64,000 bases of DNA from Serpula lacrymans var. lacrymans S7.9 (taxonomy: Eukaryota > Basidiomycota > Agaricomycetes > Boletales > Serpulaceae). The first letter of the stretch is position 1. Every line of letters starts with the position of its first letter. Below the pieces are notes generated by a model that saw only the letters and a list, made by a program, of their open reading frames with translations, did no database searches and was not told the origin of the DNA. Positions 46,050-57,262 of this stretch are shown here, piece after piece. Location: NCBI RefSeq assembly GCF_000218685.1, contig NW_006763299.1, forward strand, positions 1,566,031 through 1,630,030, given 5' to 3'. Position numbers and translations under genes: made by a program.

Positions 46050-48304
46050 CTAGGTGTCAAGAAATAAGGAAACAACGCATGAGGCAGAGCTCAGACCCGC
46101 TCTGTAGGAGTAATGACTTACTGTGCCATATAAGTTTATCGCACCGGCGGCATTGTGTACCTCGTGAAAGGTTCTAAAGATGACAAGTTTTGCAGGTATG
46201 GGGCTAGGATGTTCGCGTGATCCCGCAAGTAAAGTGTGAAGGCTTTGCTCGACCACCTTCCCATTGTCTTTACTATGTCAAATGGTACTCCTTGTAGTAA
46301 ATATTCTAGGGTCCCCCCAATGCGAATGCTATGACCTTTGAGGTCAGTGAGATTCTTGGCGTGAAAAATTAGCAACAGCCACTTGATGAATTCTTTCTTC
46401 AAAAGCAGGCACAAGCCTTTGGTGTGTTTCCATGTGGATAAGTGCTGCCTATTGTCAGCCGCATTTATATGCAAATGATTCTCTAGCGTCCATTTGGGGT
46501 CTGTCAGTCCAACCTGTTCTGCCCATTGTATGTCTTCACCAGTAATTGGCGATGATTTTGTGGTAGGAATGTGGAGCTAAGTGACTTTCAAACCGTTTCT
46601 ATCGACAACCTCCGAAACATCAGCGTGCATGATGTGACTGGTTTGCAAAAAGTCTTTGATTGAAGGGACGGTAAGTTCCCCTAGTCTTGCTATAATGTAG
46701 AAAGCTGTAGTCAGACAAGCAAATATTGACGCGTTTAACTCGGCCCTTATAACAACATGATAGCTGGGGTGATTGGAGCTCTTCTGGGATGTTTGGACAA
46801 GGGAGGCGCGAGTCTGCATGCTCCTTTGAGGATTGCTTTAAGTCCGTCTTTGTCAATCATCCACTTGTGACCGTGTAAAAGATGCCATGCTCTCAGCCCG
46901 GCTGCATAGTTTGCAAGAGATGAACCAGAATATGATCCAGCGCAGCTAGAAATGAAAGTCATCAGGAAAGTTGGAGACAACGAACAGCGTTGTTCTTCAG
47001 GAATGGCATGCATATTACAGTACGTGTGAAAAACCAAGAGACCCGCTCCGTACATTTTTTTGGTGGATTGAGCCTGTTACAATTAACATACCAGCACCTA
47101 CTTACGCTTCACTTTTGTACTTCTACTTTTATTTTCCAAGTCACATGACCAGTCATGTGACCATTTACTTTACATTACATTTTCGACTTTTCATAGTCAC
47201 ATAATCAGTCATGTGACACATCACCTGACCAGTGTCTAGACTCATCATGTGACCGGTCACATGCTAGACATCGGACTTTGAACTTTATTTACAACTGTAC
47301 AGTACCTCATGTATTTCAGTATATATACAAGAGCAATACATGGGGAAGGACTCAGCAAGTCCTCCTGTTGTCTAGCACAACTAACTCACTGCAGCCTAAG
47401 GGGTAACCACTCCCCATCATCTTCTTTATAGTGTGTTCCTGTGTGCGCCAGAGTAAATAACTCTTGGTTGTTACAGAGCCCATGACGCTCCAATTACTTC
47501 AAGGATCCTGTCTAATTGGTGTTCGGATGGAATGGCATGATTGGGGGAGATAAATACAATGTTTGTATGAGGGGGACAACCCGCGGGAATCCACATTCTT
47601 AGCCTGTCTCTGGCTAAGCAATGTGGTTGCAAGATGGAATTAAGTGGGGTAAGCTCTGGCCTGTATGTTTGCGGAAAGGCTTTGTTCTCTTTGCTCTGCA
47701 AACCCAGTGGAGTGTCAAAATGCGGGTTAGTCCTGCCTGCTGAAATTTGTGGCGGAAACAACATAGTTGTGGTCTCTTTGACGGTTGGAGTCCAATCGGT
47801 CTCTGGCTTCCTGTTGTAACTTTGCTCGATTGATGACTTTTGCTGCAGCAGGAGTGTAGCTACCGTCACTGAGTGCTCTACACTCGGCTGTGGAAAGTGG
47901 TTCACAGGCATCAACAATGTAGCACTGGATATGCTGCGGGATGGGTACATAAGGGAGTAGTAATTGTTCTGGGCCGTAGATGCCTCTGGATGGGGAAAAT
48001 AGGGTGTGAAATTTGCCCGGTTTGCAGCATGAGGGACCACCATTCTAAATCTTGCTTGATCCCTTTGTCTGGCCGATGGGGCAACAGTGGCTTCTTGTGA
48101 CACACACTTAACATCATGCGTTCCAAACCTGTCAAGAATACACGCCCCATGATAAGGGCCAAGCAGGCGTGCAGGAGCTTGCCATATAATTCCCGCACAT
48201 CCTGAAGGACATGAGTTGGCCTCGTTCTCCATGGCTGTATTGCCAAAAGATACTTTCGTATTTTTTCTGGGCTGAGTGAAACTTGACATCGCTGGATATC
48301 CCAT
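46050..48304 (-). pseudogene. Tyrosine recombinase of an Ngaro/DIRS-type retroelement, split by a solo LTR
   Basis: Removing the LTR at 47075-47475 joins LDRILEVIGASWA to STKKMYGAGLLVFHTYCN in frame, so the upstream ORF (47476-48304) and the recombinase were one protein. The recombinase core is visible: the first Arg in ARLGELTVPS (about 46.68 kb), the H-x-x-R motif in LKGHSIRIGG (about 46.33 kb), and the Tyr in KAFTLYLRDH (about 46.22 kb). A stop and a frame change near 46750 and at 46577 break it. Confidence 0.72.
47075..47475 (+). repeat. Solo LTR, family LTR-1, inserted in the tyrosine recombinase ORF
   Basis: TGTTACAATTAAC to TTGGTTGTTACA, 401 bp, flanked by GAGCC on both sides (47070-47074, 47476-47480). 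Contains several ATGTGACCGGTCACATG-like short palindromes also present at 12898-13242. Confidence 0.94.
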
Positions 48305-48842
48305 AGGAAACCTATATAGATTGTTTTCGAATCAAAAGGTTGATCCTTGGATGTCTCTTATGGGATGCCTAGGATATCTGATATCTTATCAATATCGCTC
48401 AGCATGTAAGAGAACAGATTATCATAATCTGATTGTGGCAAAAGAGTGGCTAGGTCTTTGATGGGCCATTTGCAATTCTTGCTGGATTCTTCCAGGGACC
48501 TGTCATCAAAAATCCGGCCTCCATACCATAGACGACTGCCTGATTGATGCTTTCCCAAAACGGCACTATTCTGATGGAACACACCTCGGATGTGGTTGTA
48601 ATTGTTTAATTGATTGCGGCGAACTCTGAAGAAAATATGATCATCCACCCATTTATCTACCGGACCCATGCCATGGTGAAGCATTATCTCGGCGCCGGCA
48701 TCTGCTAAATGCCCATAGACTCCTGCAGCTGGAGAAGCACCAAATGGGGTGCAGGTATCTACATAGTATTGGTCGTTGGAGACTTTTACTACTGTGGCCG
48801 CCCATTGTGATTTCTTGAGTGGGATGGTCCTGTATGCCTCTG
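47911..48842 (-). pseudogene. Reverse transcriptase/RNase H region of the Ngaro-like element
   Basis: Right to left: DVAEAYRTIPLKKSQWAATV and YYVDTCTPFGASPAAGVYG (48.84-48.70 kb), the catalytic box KWVDDHIFF (about 48.64 kb), and a connection region with WRTRPTHVLQDVRELYGKLL and LEWWSLMLQ (about 48.2-48.0 kb). Several frame changes separate the pieces. This RT type, followed by a tyrosine recombinase, defines the DIRS order. Confidence 0.75.
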
Positions 48843-49403
48843 CTACATCCCTCGCATTACTAGCACTTCTGCATCTGTAGTAAGCAATGAGTGCAATGCT
48901 TCTTCAAGCCCTCTATTGGTGAAATAATGGAGCTCACAATACTCCCCTGCCTTCATTTTCCTAGTAGTGTACTGCAATGGGATAATAACCGGGTCTGAAG
49001 GGACATCAATGTCTCTAGCTGGCGCGTACTTCAACTTGTTCTTTTTGCGTTCCTCTCTATGTGCCACGTCTTGTTCATCTGCGAGACTTTTTTGCTGCAT
49101 AACAACTTCTTCTTCTAGCCATTGGCATTCTCTCTCTGCTACCAAGATTTCCTCTTCTCTCTGCTGGGCCCATGCTATCTTGTCCTTGTTGTTGGCAATG
49201 CTCCACAGGTTAGCCAAAATTCTTGCTGCCAGCGCGTCGTCAATGAGTTCATTTGATAGCTCAGTTCTCGCTTCTTGGTATTCTTCTCTGGTGAAATCAG
49301 GAGCCACTGCAGTGTTTGGGTTGTTCAGGATTGAAGGCATCGGACACTGTACTTGTCTGTAGATAAATGCGAAGAATATTTCTGAAATACAGGAAATCAT
49401 CAC
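48843..49403 (-). pseudogene. Gag-like coiled-coil ORF of the Ngaro-like element
   Basis: 186 codons with a long charged helical stretch (for example EEEILVAERECQWLEEEVVM) and a basic patch (REERKKNKLKYAPA). It ends at LVMRGM, where the RT block continues in another frame. Its position 5' of the RT fits a gag or an N-terminal extension; there is no recognisable zinc knuckle. Confidence 0.5.
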
Positions 49404-49514
49404 TGTACTAAGAGTCGGAATGATGTGGTAGCAGACGAAGAGGACCGCGCCACCTCACTTCTCCCATGTAGACTATTTTCTACAATTGCCTCATGCTAGT
49501 CAATCTTAGAAACC

Positions 49515-49758
49515 CATATAGGCTATTAGAGCTATAATAGCATTTATAGTAATGCCTCTGCTATATAGCATTATCAGAGCTATAATAGCATAAATAGTAT
49601 TATCTTTGCTATATAGTACTATTAGAGCTATAATAGTATAAATAGTATTGCCTCTGCTATATTGCCAAAGTGTTTTTTCTGATACTATAGTACTATAAGA
49701 GCTATAGTAGCATCTATAGTAATGCCTCTGCTATATAGCCAAAGTGTTTTTCCTGATG
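49515..49758. repeat. Short tandem array next to the right end of element copy 3
   Basis: Four or so units of about 55-70 bp of the type AGAGCTATAATAGCATAAATAGTAT followed by CTCTGCTATATAG. The terminal motif CCAAAGTGTTTTT(T/C)CTGAT occurs twice, at about 49664 and 49738, so the right terminus itself is duplicated. Confidence 0.7.
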
Positions 49759-50191
49759 TGTTCCCTACTTAAACACACATGTATTCACTATACATAGCAG
49801 AATAAAATATTGAGTGTCACACATGCATCTCAACCAAAGACTGGTCTATAGTAACTGTAACGACCAAAGTTTGTATACTCTGGTGCACAACAAGAACAAG
49901 CAAAGAGTGGTGAGTGGAGGAGAGGATAATCTCCCTTAAGGTAGGACCAAGTTAGTTGTGGGTAAACAACAGGAGGACTTGCTGAGGAGTCTCCTGGATT
50001 TATTGGGTATTTATATCACTACAGTTTGTTTGTATATGTGTACTGTACAGTTGATGAAGGCAGTGGCTGATGATGTCATAGGGCACAGCCTATGTGACCA
50101 GCTCCACTGCGTGAGAGACTTGTATCTAAAAATAAAGAAAGCAGTGCAGCACGAGAAAGTGGAGTTTGAATAAAATGGAAAGTGCCGCATG

Positions 50192-50538
50192 TATAACGTT
50201 TTCACTATTCTGAACCAACGGAGTGATAACATCAATCTACTAGCAGGTAGTTGAACTTGGTATATTTAGAAGAAATCAAAAGCTGAGATATGTACAATGG
50301 AAACTAGCTACTTATATATGTGGAGGAATGTGCCAGCCTTGAGGCGCTGACTGAGAAACATGAGGATTGTGCATGACTGATGAGTAAATAGATGAGTAAG
50401 TGGTTATGTGACTTTAGAGTCACGAGACAAGATAAGATAAATATTGTTACGTAATTAGATATGGCAATATGAGTGTTTCTACTTCAGAGTTCGATAGATA
50501 AGATGAAAGTGTAGGTTGCGGAGTTGAGGATTGTGACA
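50192..50538 (-). repeat. 3' LTR of the chromovirus
   Basis: In element sense TGTCACAATCC to GTTATA. By eye it differs from the 5' LTR at about eight positions, all transitions. The polyprotein stop lies inside this LTR at 50447-50449. Confidence 0.92.
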
Positions 50539-53500
50539 TTACCCCCCCCTTAGGACTTTTGTCTCGAAAGGTGGAGTCAAATTTGCCATTCTCCCAGTTG
50601 AACAGTCTACGATTAAATGATGGTTGAGTCAGATTTTCAAAAGGTTGAAATTGTAGTGTGAAGTTGATTCGTTTAGGGGTGGCTGGGAAGTGATCATGGA
50701 AATCTTTTACTAAATCCGGAGAATTTTTGATGTTACTCTCTGATTCCCATTTTTGCTCTTCTTTACCATATCCCTTCCAGTGAACCAGATATTCTAACTT
50801 GCGATGTTTCAATTGTGAGTCAAGTATTTGCTCTACTTTGTATTCTCTTTGCCCTTCTATTTCTGCGGGTGGTGGTGGTTTTGGTTTTTTCTGACTTGGG
50901 AATGTTGGTTCTTTGTAGGGGTGTAAAAGTTTTTCATTAAAGACTGGGTAAACATTTTTCCATTTGCCGGGTAGTTTGAGCTTATAAGCTGCCGGTCCAG
51001 TTTTCTTTTCAACTACGAAGGGTCCGTGTTGTTTGTCATCCAACTTCTTTGATGGTCAAATGGTGGTGATGTGTTCCACTTCAACGTAAACCTTGTCCCC
51101 TGGTTTATATACCACACTTTCTTTTTTGTTTTTTTTGTAAGACCTTTTCATAATCTCGGCTGCCTTTGCCAGAGATTTCTCCGCATTTTGTCGTGTCTCT
51201 TTCATTCTTTCTACAAACTCTTCCGCACTTTCACTCTTCACCGTCTTTTTGATTCCTTCTACTACTTTTGGATGTTGTCCGTAATTTCAATAAAAGGGGC
51301 TATATCCCGTAGCTGAATGCTCTTTATTGTTATAGGAAAACTCTGCCAAAGGTAGCTATTCTGTCCAGTCATCCTGTTTATGATTAACAAAGATTCTGAG
51401 GTATTGTTCAACCTCTTGGTTAATCCTCTCTGTTTGTCCATCTGTCTGAGGATGATATGCAGTGGATGGATTCTCTTTGATTCCGAGTAGTGTGTATAGG
51501 TCTTTCATGAAGTTTGAGACAAATTGTACTCCCCGATCAGATATGACTTTATCGGGTAGTCCATGATGTCTGAAGATGTTGTCTCTGAATGACCTTGCCA
51601 CTCCTTCGGAATTCAACTCGGTGTGAGTTGGTAATAATTTGATCATTTTAGAGAATCGATCTACGATCACCATTATCATATTGTGTCTTTTAGATTCGGG
51701 TAACGGTCCAATGAGATCTGTTGATATGATTTGCCAGGGACGGCTTGGGATCTCATTTGGATGTAGTGGTGCTGCCTTTTTCTGATGATCTATTTTGGTT
51801 CTTTGGCAAGTTTTGCATCCCGTTACGTATTCTTGGATGTCTTTATCCATATAGGGTCACCAATATGTTCTGGTAATTAATTCCTTCATTTTATACTGGC
51901 CTGGGTGGCCAGCGATGATGGAATTGTGGTTGTCTCTAATGATCTTTTCTCTGAGTTTTTGGTCTTTCGGAATATACATTTGTCCCTTGAAATAAATGAA
52001 TTCTCCATCTGTCCACCAACCATCTTGGTTGTTTTTTATCTTCTCCTCCACCTTGTTTACAACTTCATCTATATTGTTCATTCTCTTACTGATCCATTTA
52101 TATGTCTCCATTGTCTCTTGTTGTGATTCTTCCATCTTTATCCTTTGTTCTGCAGTTAGAGACATGTTGATTTTAAACAGATCTTTTTTGAGGACTATAA
52201 CATTTTCGTTGTCGTTCTCTCCCTTGTAGTGGTCTGGTCGTCTGGATAATAAGTCTTCTTTAATGTGAGTTGCTCTTGGTTTATGATGAAGTGTGAAGTG
52301 GTAATTAGCCAGTTTGCTGACCCATCTTGCTTGCCTTCTATTTAGCTTCTGAGGTTGTTTGAAATAAGTGAGATTTTGGTGATCTGTCCAAATCTCGAAC
52401 TCTTTTGTGGCATCCATTAAGTAGTGACGCCATTCCTCTAAAGCTGTCATGATGGCTAATAGTTCTTTGTCATAAATCTTGTAGTTCCTTTCTGTTTCAT
52501 TCAGAGATTTTGACAAGTAAGCTATTGGTCTCCGGACTCCCTCTTGCTCTTGGGAAAGTACTGCTTCTAGAGCATAATCGCTACTATCTGCTTTGACTCC
52601 GTATTGACCGTTGTTGGTCGGTAGAGCTAGTACTGGGGTTGAGCTAATTCTTTTGTTTATCTCTTTGAATGCTTTTTTTTGCTCATTTCCCCATTTAAAC
52701 TCTTCTTTACCGGTGAGTTGGGTAAGCGGTTTTGCGATCACTCCAAATCCTTTGATGAACCTTCTGTAGAAGTTTATGAAACCAAGAAAGGCCTGCACCT
52801 GCTTTTTTGTTGTGCATTCAGGCCAATCCAGGATTCCTTTGACTTTCACCGGGTCCATGCAAATTTCGTTTTTTGAGATAATTAATCCCAGATATTCTGT
52901 CTCTGTTTCTTTGAAATCGCACTTCTCTGGTTTTAGATACAAATGGTTCTTTCTTAGGATTTGAAGAACATATTGCGTCGTTGCTTGGTGCTCTTCGATT
53001 GTTTCGGTGAAGATCATAATGTCAAACAAGTATATCACTACTTTTCTTTCTTCTATTAAGTCTTTAAAGATGGAGTTCATCATTGTTTGGAATATTGCTG
53101 GCGAGTTTGTTAAACCAAAGAACATGACTAATAGTTCAAATAGTCCTCTGTTTGTTCTGAACACCGCTTTGTGTTCATCTCCTTCCTTGATCCGGATATT
53201 ATTATATCCCCATCTGATATCTAATTTAGTGAAGAATTTTGCTCCCCTGAGCTTGTCTACAAGTTCGTTAATTAGGGGTAGCGGATATCAATTTTTGATG
53301 GTGATTTTATTTAGTTTCCGGTAATCTTGGACAGGTCAGAGTTTCCCATCTTTTTTCTTAATGAAGAAGATTGGTGAAGCAATTGGAGATTTACTTGGTC
53401 GGATGCGTCCTGAATCTAAGTTCTCTTTTAGGAAGGCATCCAACTGTTCTTGTTTTCCTATTGCTAATGGATAAACTAAACCTTGCAGTCTATTCCTGGA

Positions 53501-54843
53501 ATCAGCTCTATTGCATGATCCCATTGTCTTTTCTCTGGGAGGGTGTCAAATTCTTTTTTGTTGATTACATCTTTGAAGTCGTGAAGGTGTTTGGGTACTA
53601 TTCCTTCGAATACTCCTGTCTTTTGGTCTTTCCCTGCTGCTTTGGCTAATTGTTGTGCTGTGGTGCCGTGAGCGCGGATTCGATGTATGATATTCAGAAT
53701 AGATGTATCTTTGATATTTAAGAAATTGAATTGTAGGATTCTATCCCCCTCCTTGAGATTGACCTCAGGGCAATAGGTTTCTAGATCTTCTTCTGGGTTT
53801 ATGAAGTGTACCATCATGTTGCATCCGTTTGGGCATCTGTTGAAGTTTAATTTTGACTTTTATGGGATTGTGCTTTTTAACCATTCATGGCCTAGGAACA
53901 TTCAGCTGGTTCCGAGATTGGTAACCGCCAGCTGAAGTCTTTTGGCATGGTCGTCTATCTCCACTAATAGTTCTATGAATTCTTTAATGCTTCCATCCCG
54001 GTTAAGGGTGCCGTTGGCATTGTAAACTGGAATTGGTCTAGGGTTTTTTTGCCTTTCATATCCCTGTTCTTCAACAAATTTTGAATCTATACAACTTCCG
54101 GTACAACCGCTGTCTAGTAATGCATCTATCGTCGTTGATTGATACATTCCGAGGTTTGTGAGTCTGCAAGTTATGCTCATTTGGTTTCCTTGAGTGCCTC
54201 TGATGAATTGTTTGGGCTTTCTCAATTCTTCCAATGCCGCTACTGTTTCGTGAATCGGTAGGGTGTTTAGTTCTTTAATTAATTCTGCAGTCACTTCTTT
54301 TCCTCATTTCTTATGGGTCCAGCTATTTAGGATACCAATAAATCTTTCTTCCTTTTGGTCCCATAGCCTTTCCGCTATCCATGCAGCTGTCTATGGTACT
54401 TTTCTGTTCTCTAGGTTTTTATCAGAGGTGTGCCTGACCTCTTTGGAGCTGGTCGAAGTATCAGTATTATCGGTGCTACCCAATTGAGTCACTGCATTCT
54501 GTACTTCAGTTGTCTCCTTTTTTGCTGCCCTTTTTGTGGTTCCATCCCCTTTGGATACCTTGCGCGCCGCTTCAGAATGTGTCAGGGCATCAGTCTCAGA
54601 AGTGCTACCCAATTGAGTCGCTTCATTCTGTGCCCTAGTTGTTTCTGTTTTGGGAATCTTTTTAACCTGTTTGCCTTTCAGGTTCTCCTCTGTAGATTGC
54701 TTTTCTTTCTGTTTCAAATCTTGTGTATCTTTAAATAATGCAATCTTATTTTCATTGGTATATGCATCAAGATTATCAACAGAGAGGGAAGCATATCTAT
54801 TTACATTTGTAAATTCTTTGGGCTTGGTCTGACGAGGAGTCAC
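50447..54843 (-). pseudogene. Chromovirus pol: protease, RT, RNase H, integrase, chromodomain
   Basis: Right to left: a Ser/Thr/Lys-rich linker; aspartic protease DALLDSGCTGSC (about 54.1 kb); RT from [14 protein letters not shown] (53.35 kb), with the catalytic box reading YLFDIMIF instead of YLDD (about 53.03 kb); RNase H with VLSQEQEG and EIWTDHQNLTYF (52.6-52.35 kb); integrase zinc finger with CKTCQRTK (51.8 kb); core STDLIGPLPES, ISDRGVQFVSNF and DGQTERINQEVE (51.73-51.42 kb); and chromodomain REYKVEQILDSQLKHRKLEY, VHWKGYG (50.85-50.75 kb). In-frame TGA/TAA codons occur near 54390, 54295, 53910, 53862, 53337, 53289, 51857, 51280 and 51057. Chromodomains steer integration to H3K9-methylated heterochromatin. 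Confidence 0.9.
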
Positions 54844-54854
54844 AGCCGGCCTCT

Positions 54855-56238
54855 TTAAAAATCCTTTAAGAGCTCATCTTGCTCTTCTTTCTTCATCCCT
54901 CCTAGTATGGCACAAAGGTTGAACTTCAGCTTTGTAGCTGCACTACCTTCTTCTTTGTGGTCTTGGGCCCTATGCCCTTTCTCGCCGCATTTGAAGCACC
55001 TGCCTTCTGCTTGGTACTTTGCCTTGTCTACTTCCATTCTTTGACCGGCTCCACCATATGTGGTTCCAGTCCCGTCTTTCCTTTCTTCCACCGTCTTGGC
55101 CTTCTTCTCTGAAGCGCCCTCTCCTCGGTATCGGCCATTGGGTCCCTGGTTTCCGGAACCAGAGCTGCTGCCGGCCATACCCTTCATCATCCTCTCGTTT
55201 TCTGCTTGGTCTCGCCACAATTGATCATTAGGGCGAGACCACAATTGATCATTAGTAATGATCCTCGTTTTCCACTCGGTGTATGTTTTAGGGATGTTTC
55301 CTGGGTATATAATCTGTTTGATCAAGGGGGCGTTGATATTGTTTCTGATTAATGTGATCAGGGATTGTTCATTCCCTTTCACATTATATCCTGCTCGTCT
55401 TCTTGTTGCTTCGAATTTTACAAAGTATTTCTGCACCGTCAGGGTACCTTGTTTCAAGTACATTATCTCGTACTTGCTTCTCTCTTCTTCAAATGCGTCT
55501 TGGAAATGTTCTTTTAGCATGGATTCAAAGCGAGCCCAGCTTTCAAGTTGCTCCATCTCTTCAACGTCTGTCCTCTCTTCCGCAAGCATCTTTCTTTCAA
55601 CCCACTGTCCTTAATGCTGCCGCCGCCCCGCTTATCATATAGGATAGAGCAAACTTAATCTTGTTTGCTTCTATCCGGAAATATTCTGGGTTTGCCCTGA
55701 AATGGAGCTGTAATGATTTGAAGAAGTTCTGGAACTTCTTCTTATTACCGTCACACGGTTCAGGTTTGGCTAATGCGATTTTTCTGTATCCGGCTCCTTG
55801 TTCGATGGGCCGGTCCATCTGCTGCTGTGGCTGCAGTGGTTGCATTGCAAGCCTTCTTCGCAAGTCGGCAACTTCTGTGTCCCTTTGTAGGAATCGCCTT
55901 TCCCACTTGGAGTTGTTGTCCTGGATTGCGGTGTTTACGGCCATCCGGACCATCATTTCTAAGTTCTGCATTCACCTCGACTCTGGTGAAGGCAATTGTT
56001 CTCGTTGCGGAGTAGGCGGTAGGGCCTCTCCTAATTTGTTCATGCCCATTCCGGGTGTCAATGGGGGTAACATGTCGGGATTTGTCTCCCTCCATGTGTT
56101 GAATGACATATCTGTTGATTGGGATGTGGTAGGATAGGATTTGTTGTGGGGGGAATATAGGTTGTGGTTCTGGTGTTTCCTGTTTGAGTTCAGGGGTTGG
56201 ATCAAGGAATGACCAAATGCTTCATTGTTCTTCGGCAA
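54855..56238 (-). pseudogene. Chromovirus gag with CCHC zinc knuckle, broken
   Basis: Starts near 56238 (MPKNNEAFGH), crosses an in-frame TGA at about 55972, continues as MQNLEMMVRMAVNTAIQDNN, and shifts frame near 55595. The capsid part includes EQLESWARFESMLKEHFQDA and MYLKQGTLTVQKYFVKFEAT. The nucleocapsid CCHC box CFKCGEKGHRAQDH is at about 54975. It ends LLKDF and TGA at 54855. Confidence 0.85.
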
Positions 56239-56827
56239 AGGGCATACAAAAATGGTTCCCCAGATGACAAATCTGGATCAACATGTCGCATTTGTAGGTT
56301 CCCTTTTTCTGTCTCTTCTTTTGGTAAAGGGATCCTCTTCAGTTCCCTACTACCACGTATGTAAGACTGTTCTAAAAAGTGTAACTAAAAGACTATCGTA
56401 AAAACTGAGGTCCGAACTGTTGTCTCAGTGTGACCCGCTTGTTAAGCTGTCAGTCCCTCTCCAACTGGCGGATGCAAGTGCACGGCCTGTTTAGAGGAAA
56501 GCGAAGATGAAAAGTATGCAAAGTTGTATCTAGTAAAACCTTAACAATTCCACATCGTCTCGGTCTCTAAGTACGGGGTTTGTGGGACGGGTGATAAGTG
56601 AAAGGGGAATGGTTTTGAATGAAGAGTTAGAGGGCGTTGTTTGAATAAATGTGATGATGGTAGATGGTCAAGGGGTAGGTGATGTGATAGGTGAAGGTGG
56701 TGTGGTGAGGAAAAAGTAGAGTTTAATTGTTAGGAAGAATAGGATTGTGATGGCGGGGATTAAGAATATGATGAGAATAGCCTCTGTTTGGTTCATACAA
56801 CTAAGTGCTTGTACAAGCTTTTGATTA

Positions 56828-57174
56828 TATAATGTTCTCACTATTCCGAACCAACGGAGTGATAACATCAATCTACTAGCAGGTAGTTGAACTTGGTATA
56901 TTTAGAAGAAATCAAAAGCTGAGATATGTACAATGGAAACTAGCTACTTATATATGTGGAGGAATGTGTCAGCCTTGAGGCGCTGACTGAGAAACATGAG
57001 GATTGTGCATGACTGATGAGTAAGTAGATGAGTAAGTGGTTATGTGACTTTAGAGTCACGAGACAAGATAAGATAAATATTGTTACGTAATTAGATATGG
57101 CGATATGAATGTTTCTACTTCAGAGTTCGATAGATAAGATGAAAGTGTAGGTTGTGGAGTTGAGGATTGTGACA
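56828..57174 (-). repeat. 5' LTR of the chromovirus
   Basis: Pairs with 50192-50538. In element sense it ends GAACATTATA; the target duplication fixes this TG...TA border rather than the usual TG...CA. Confidence 0.9.
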
Positions 57175-57262
57175 GCATGGCACAGTGTGTGAAAATAAAG
57201 AATGAAAGTTAAAGCAGAGAGTGAAAGTTAAAGATCCAAAAATTGTGTATTGTAACAGTAAC

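Larger units (their letters stand above)
45353..49759. mobile_element. Inverted-terminal-repeat element, copy 3, enclosing an Ngaro-like retroelement
   Basis: The left end CATGAGGAAAAACACTTTGG mirrors the right end CCAAAGTGTTTTTCCTGATG with one mismatch. The left 600 bp repeat the architecture of copies 1 and 2: GCTATAG-rich DNA, a minus-strand tRNA-like segment, then TTGAC-TTTATGGACTT and a CATTGTCAC motif. Between about 45.95 and 49.49 kb lies a more GC-rich minus-strand retroelement. Either it inserted into a simple copy, or the family has a large coding form; the composition step favours insertion. Confidence 0.6.
50192..57174 (-). mobile_element. Complete chromodomain Ty3/gypsy element (chromovirus), 6983 bp
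   Basis: 347 bp LTRs at both ends, target duplication GCATG (50187-50191, 57175-57179), and in minus sense gag, protease, RT, RNase H, integrase and chromodomain. The polypurine tract AAGGGGGGGGTAA lies immediately before the 3' LTR. The structure is complete, but the genes carry many stops. Confidence 0.93.
49856..57257 (-). repeat. Solo LTR, family LTR-1, split by the chromovirus
   Basis: Left part 49856-50191 (TGTAACGACC...) and right part 57175-57257 (...ATTGTAACA) together form one LTR-1 copy. GTAAC flanks it on both sides (49851-49855, 57258-57262). The gypsy element 50192-57174 sits inside with its own duplication GCATG. Confidence 0.88.
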
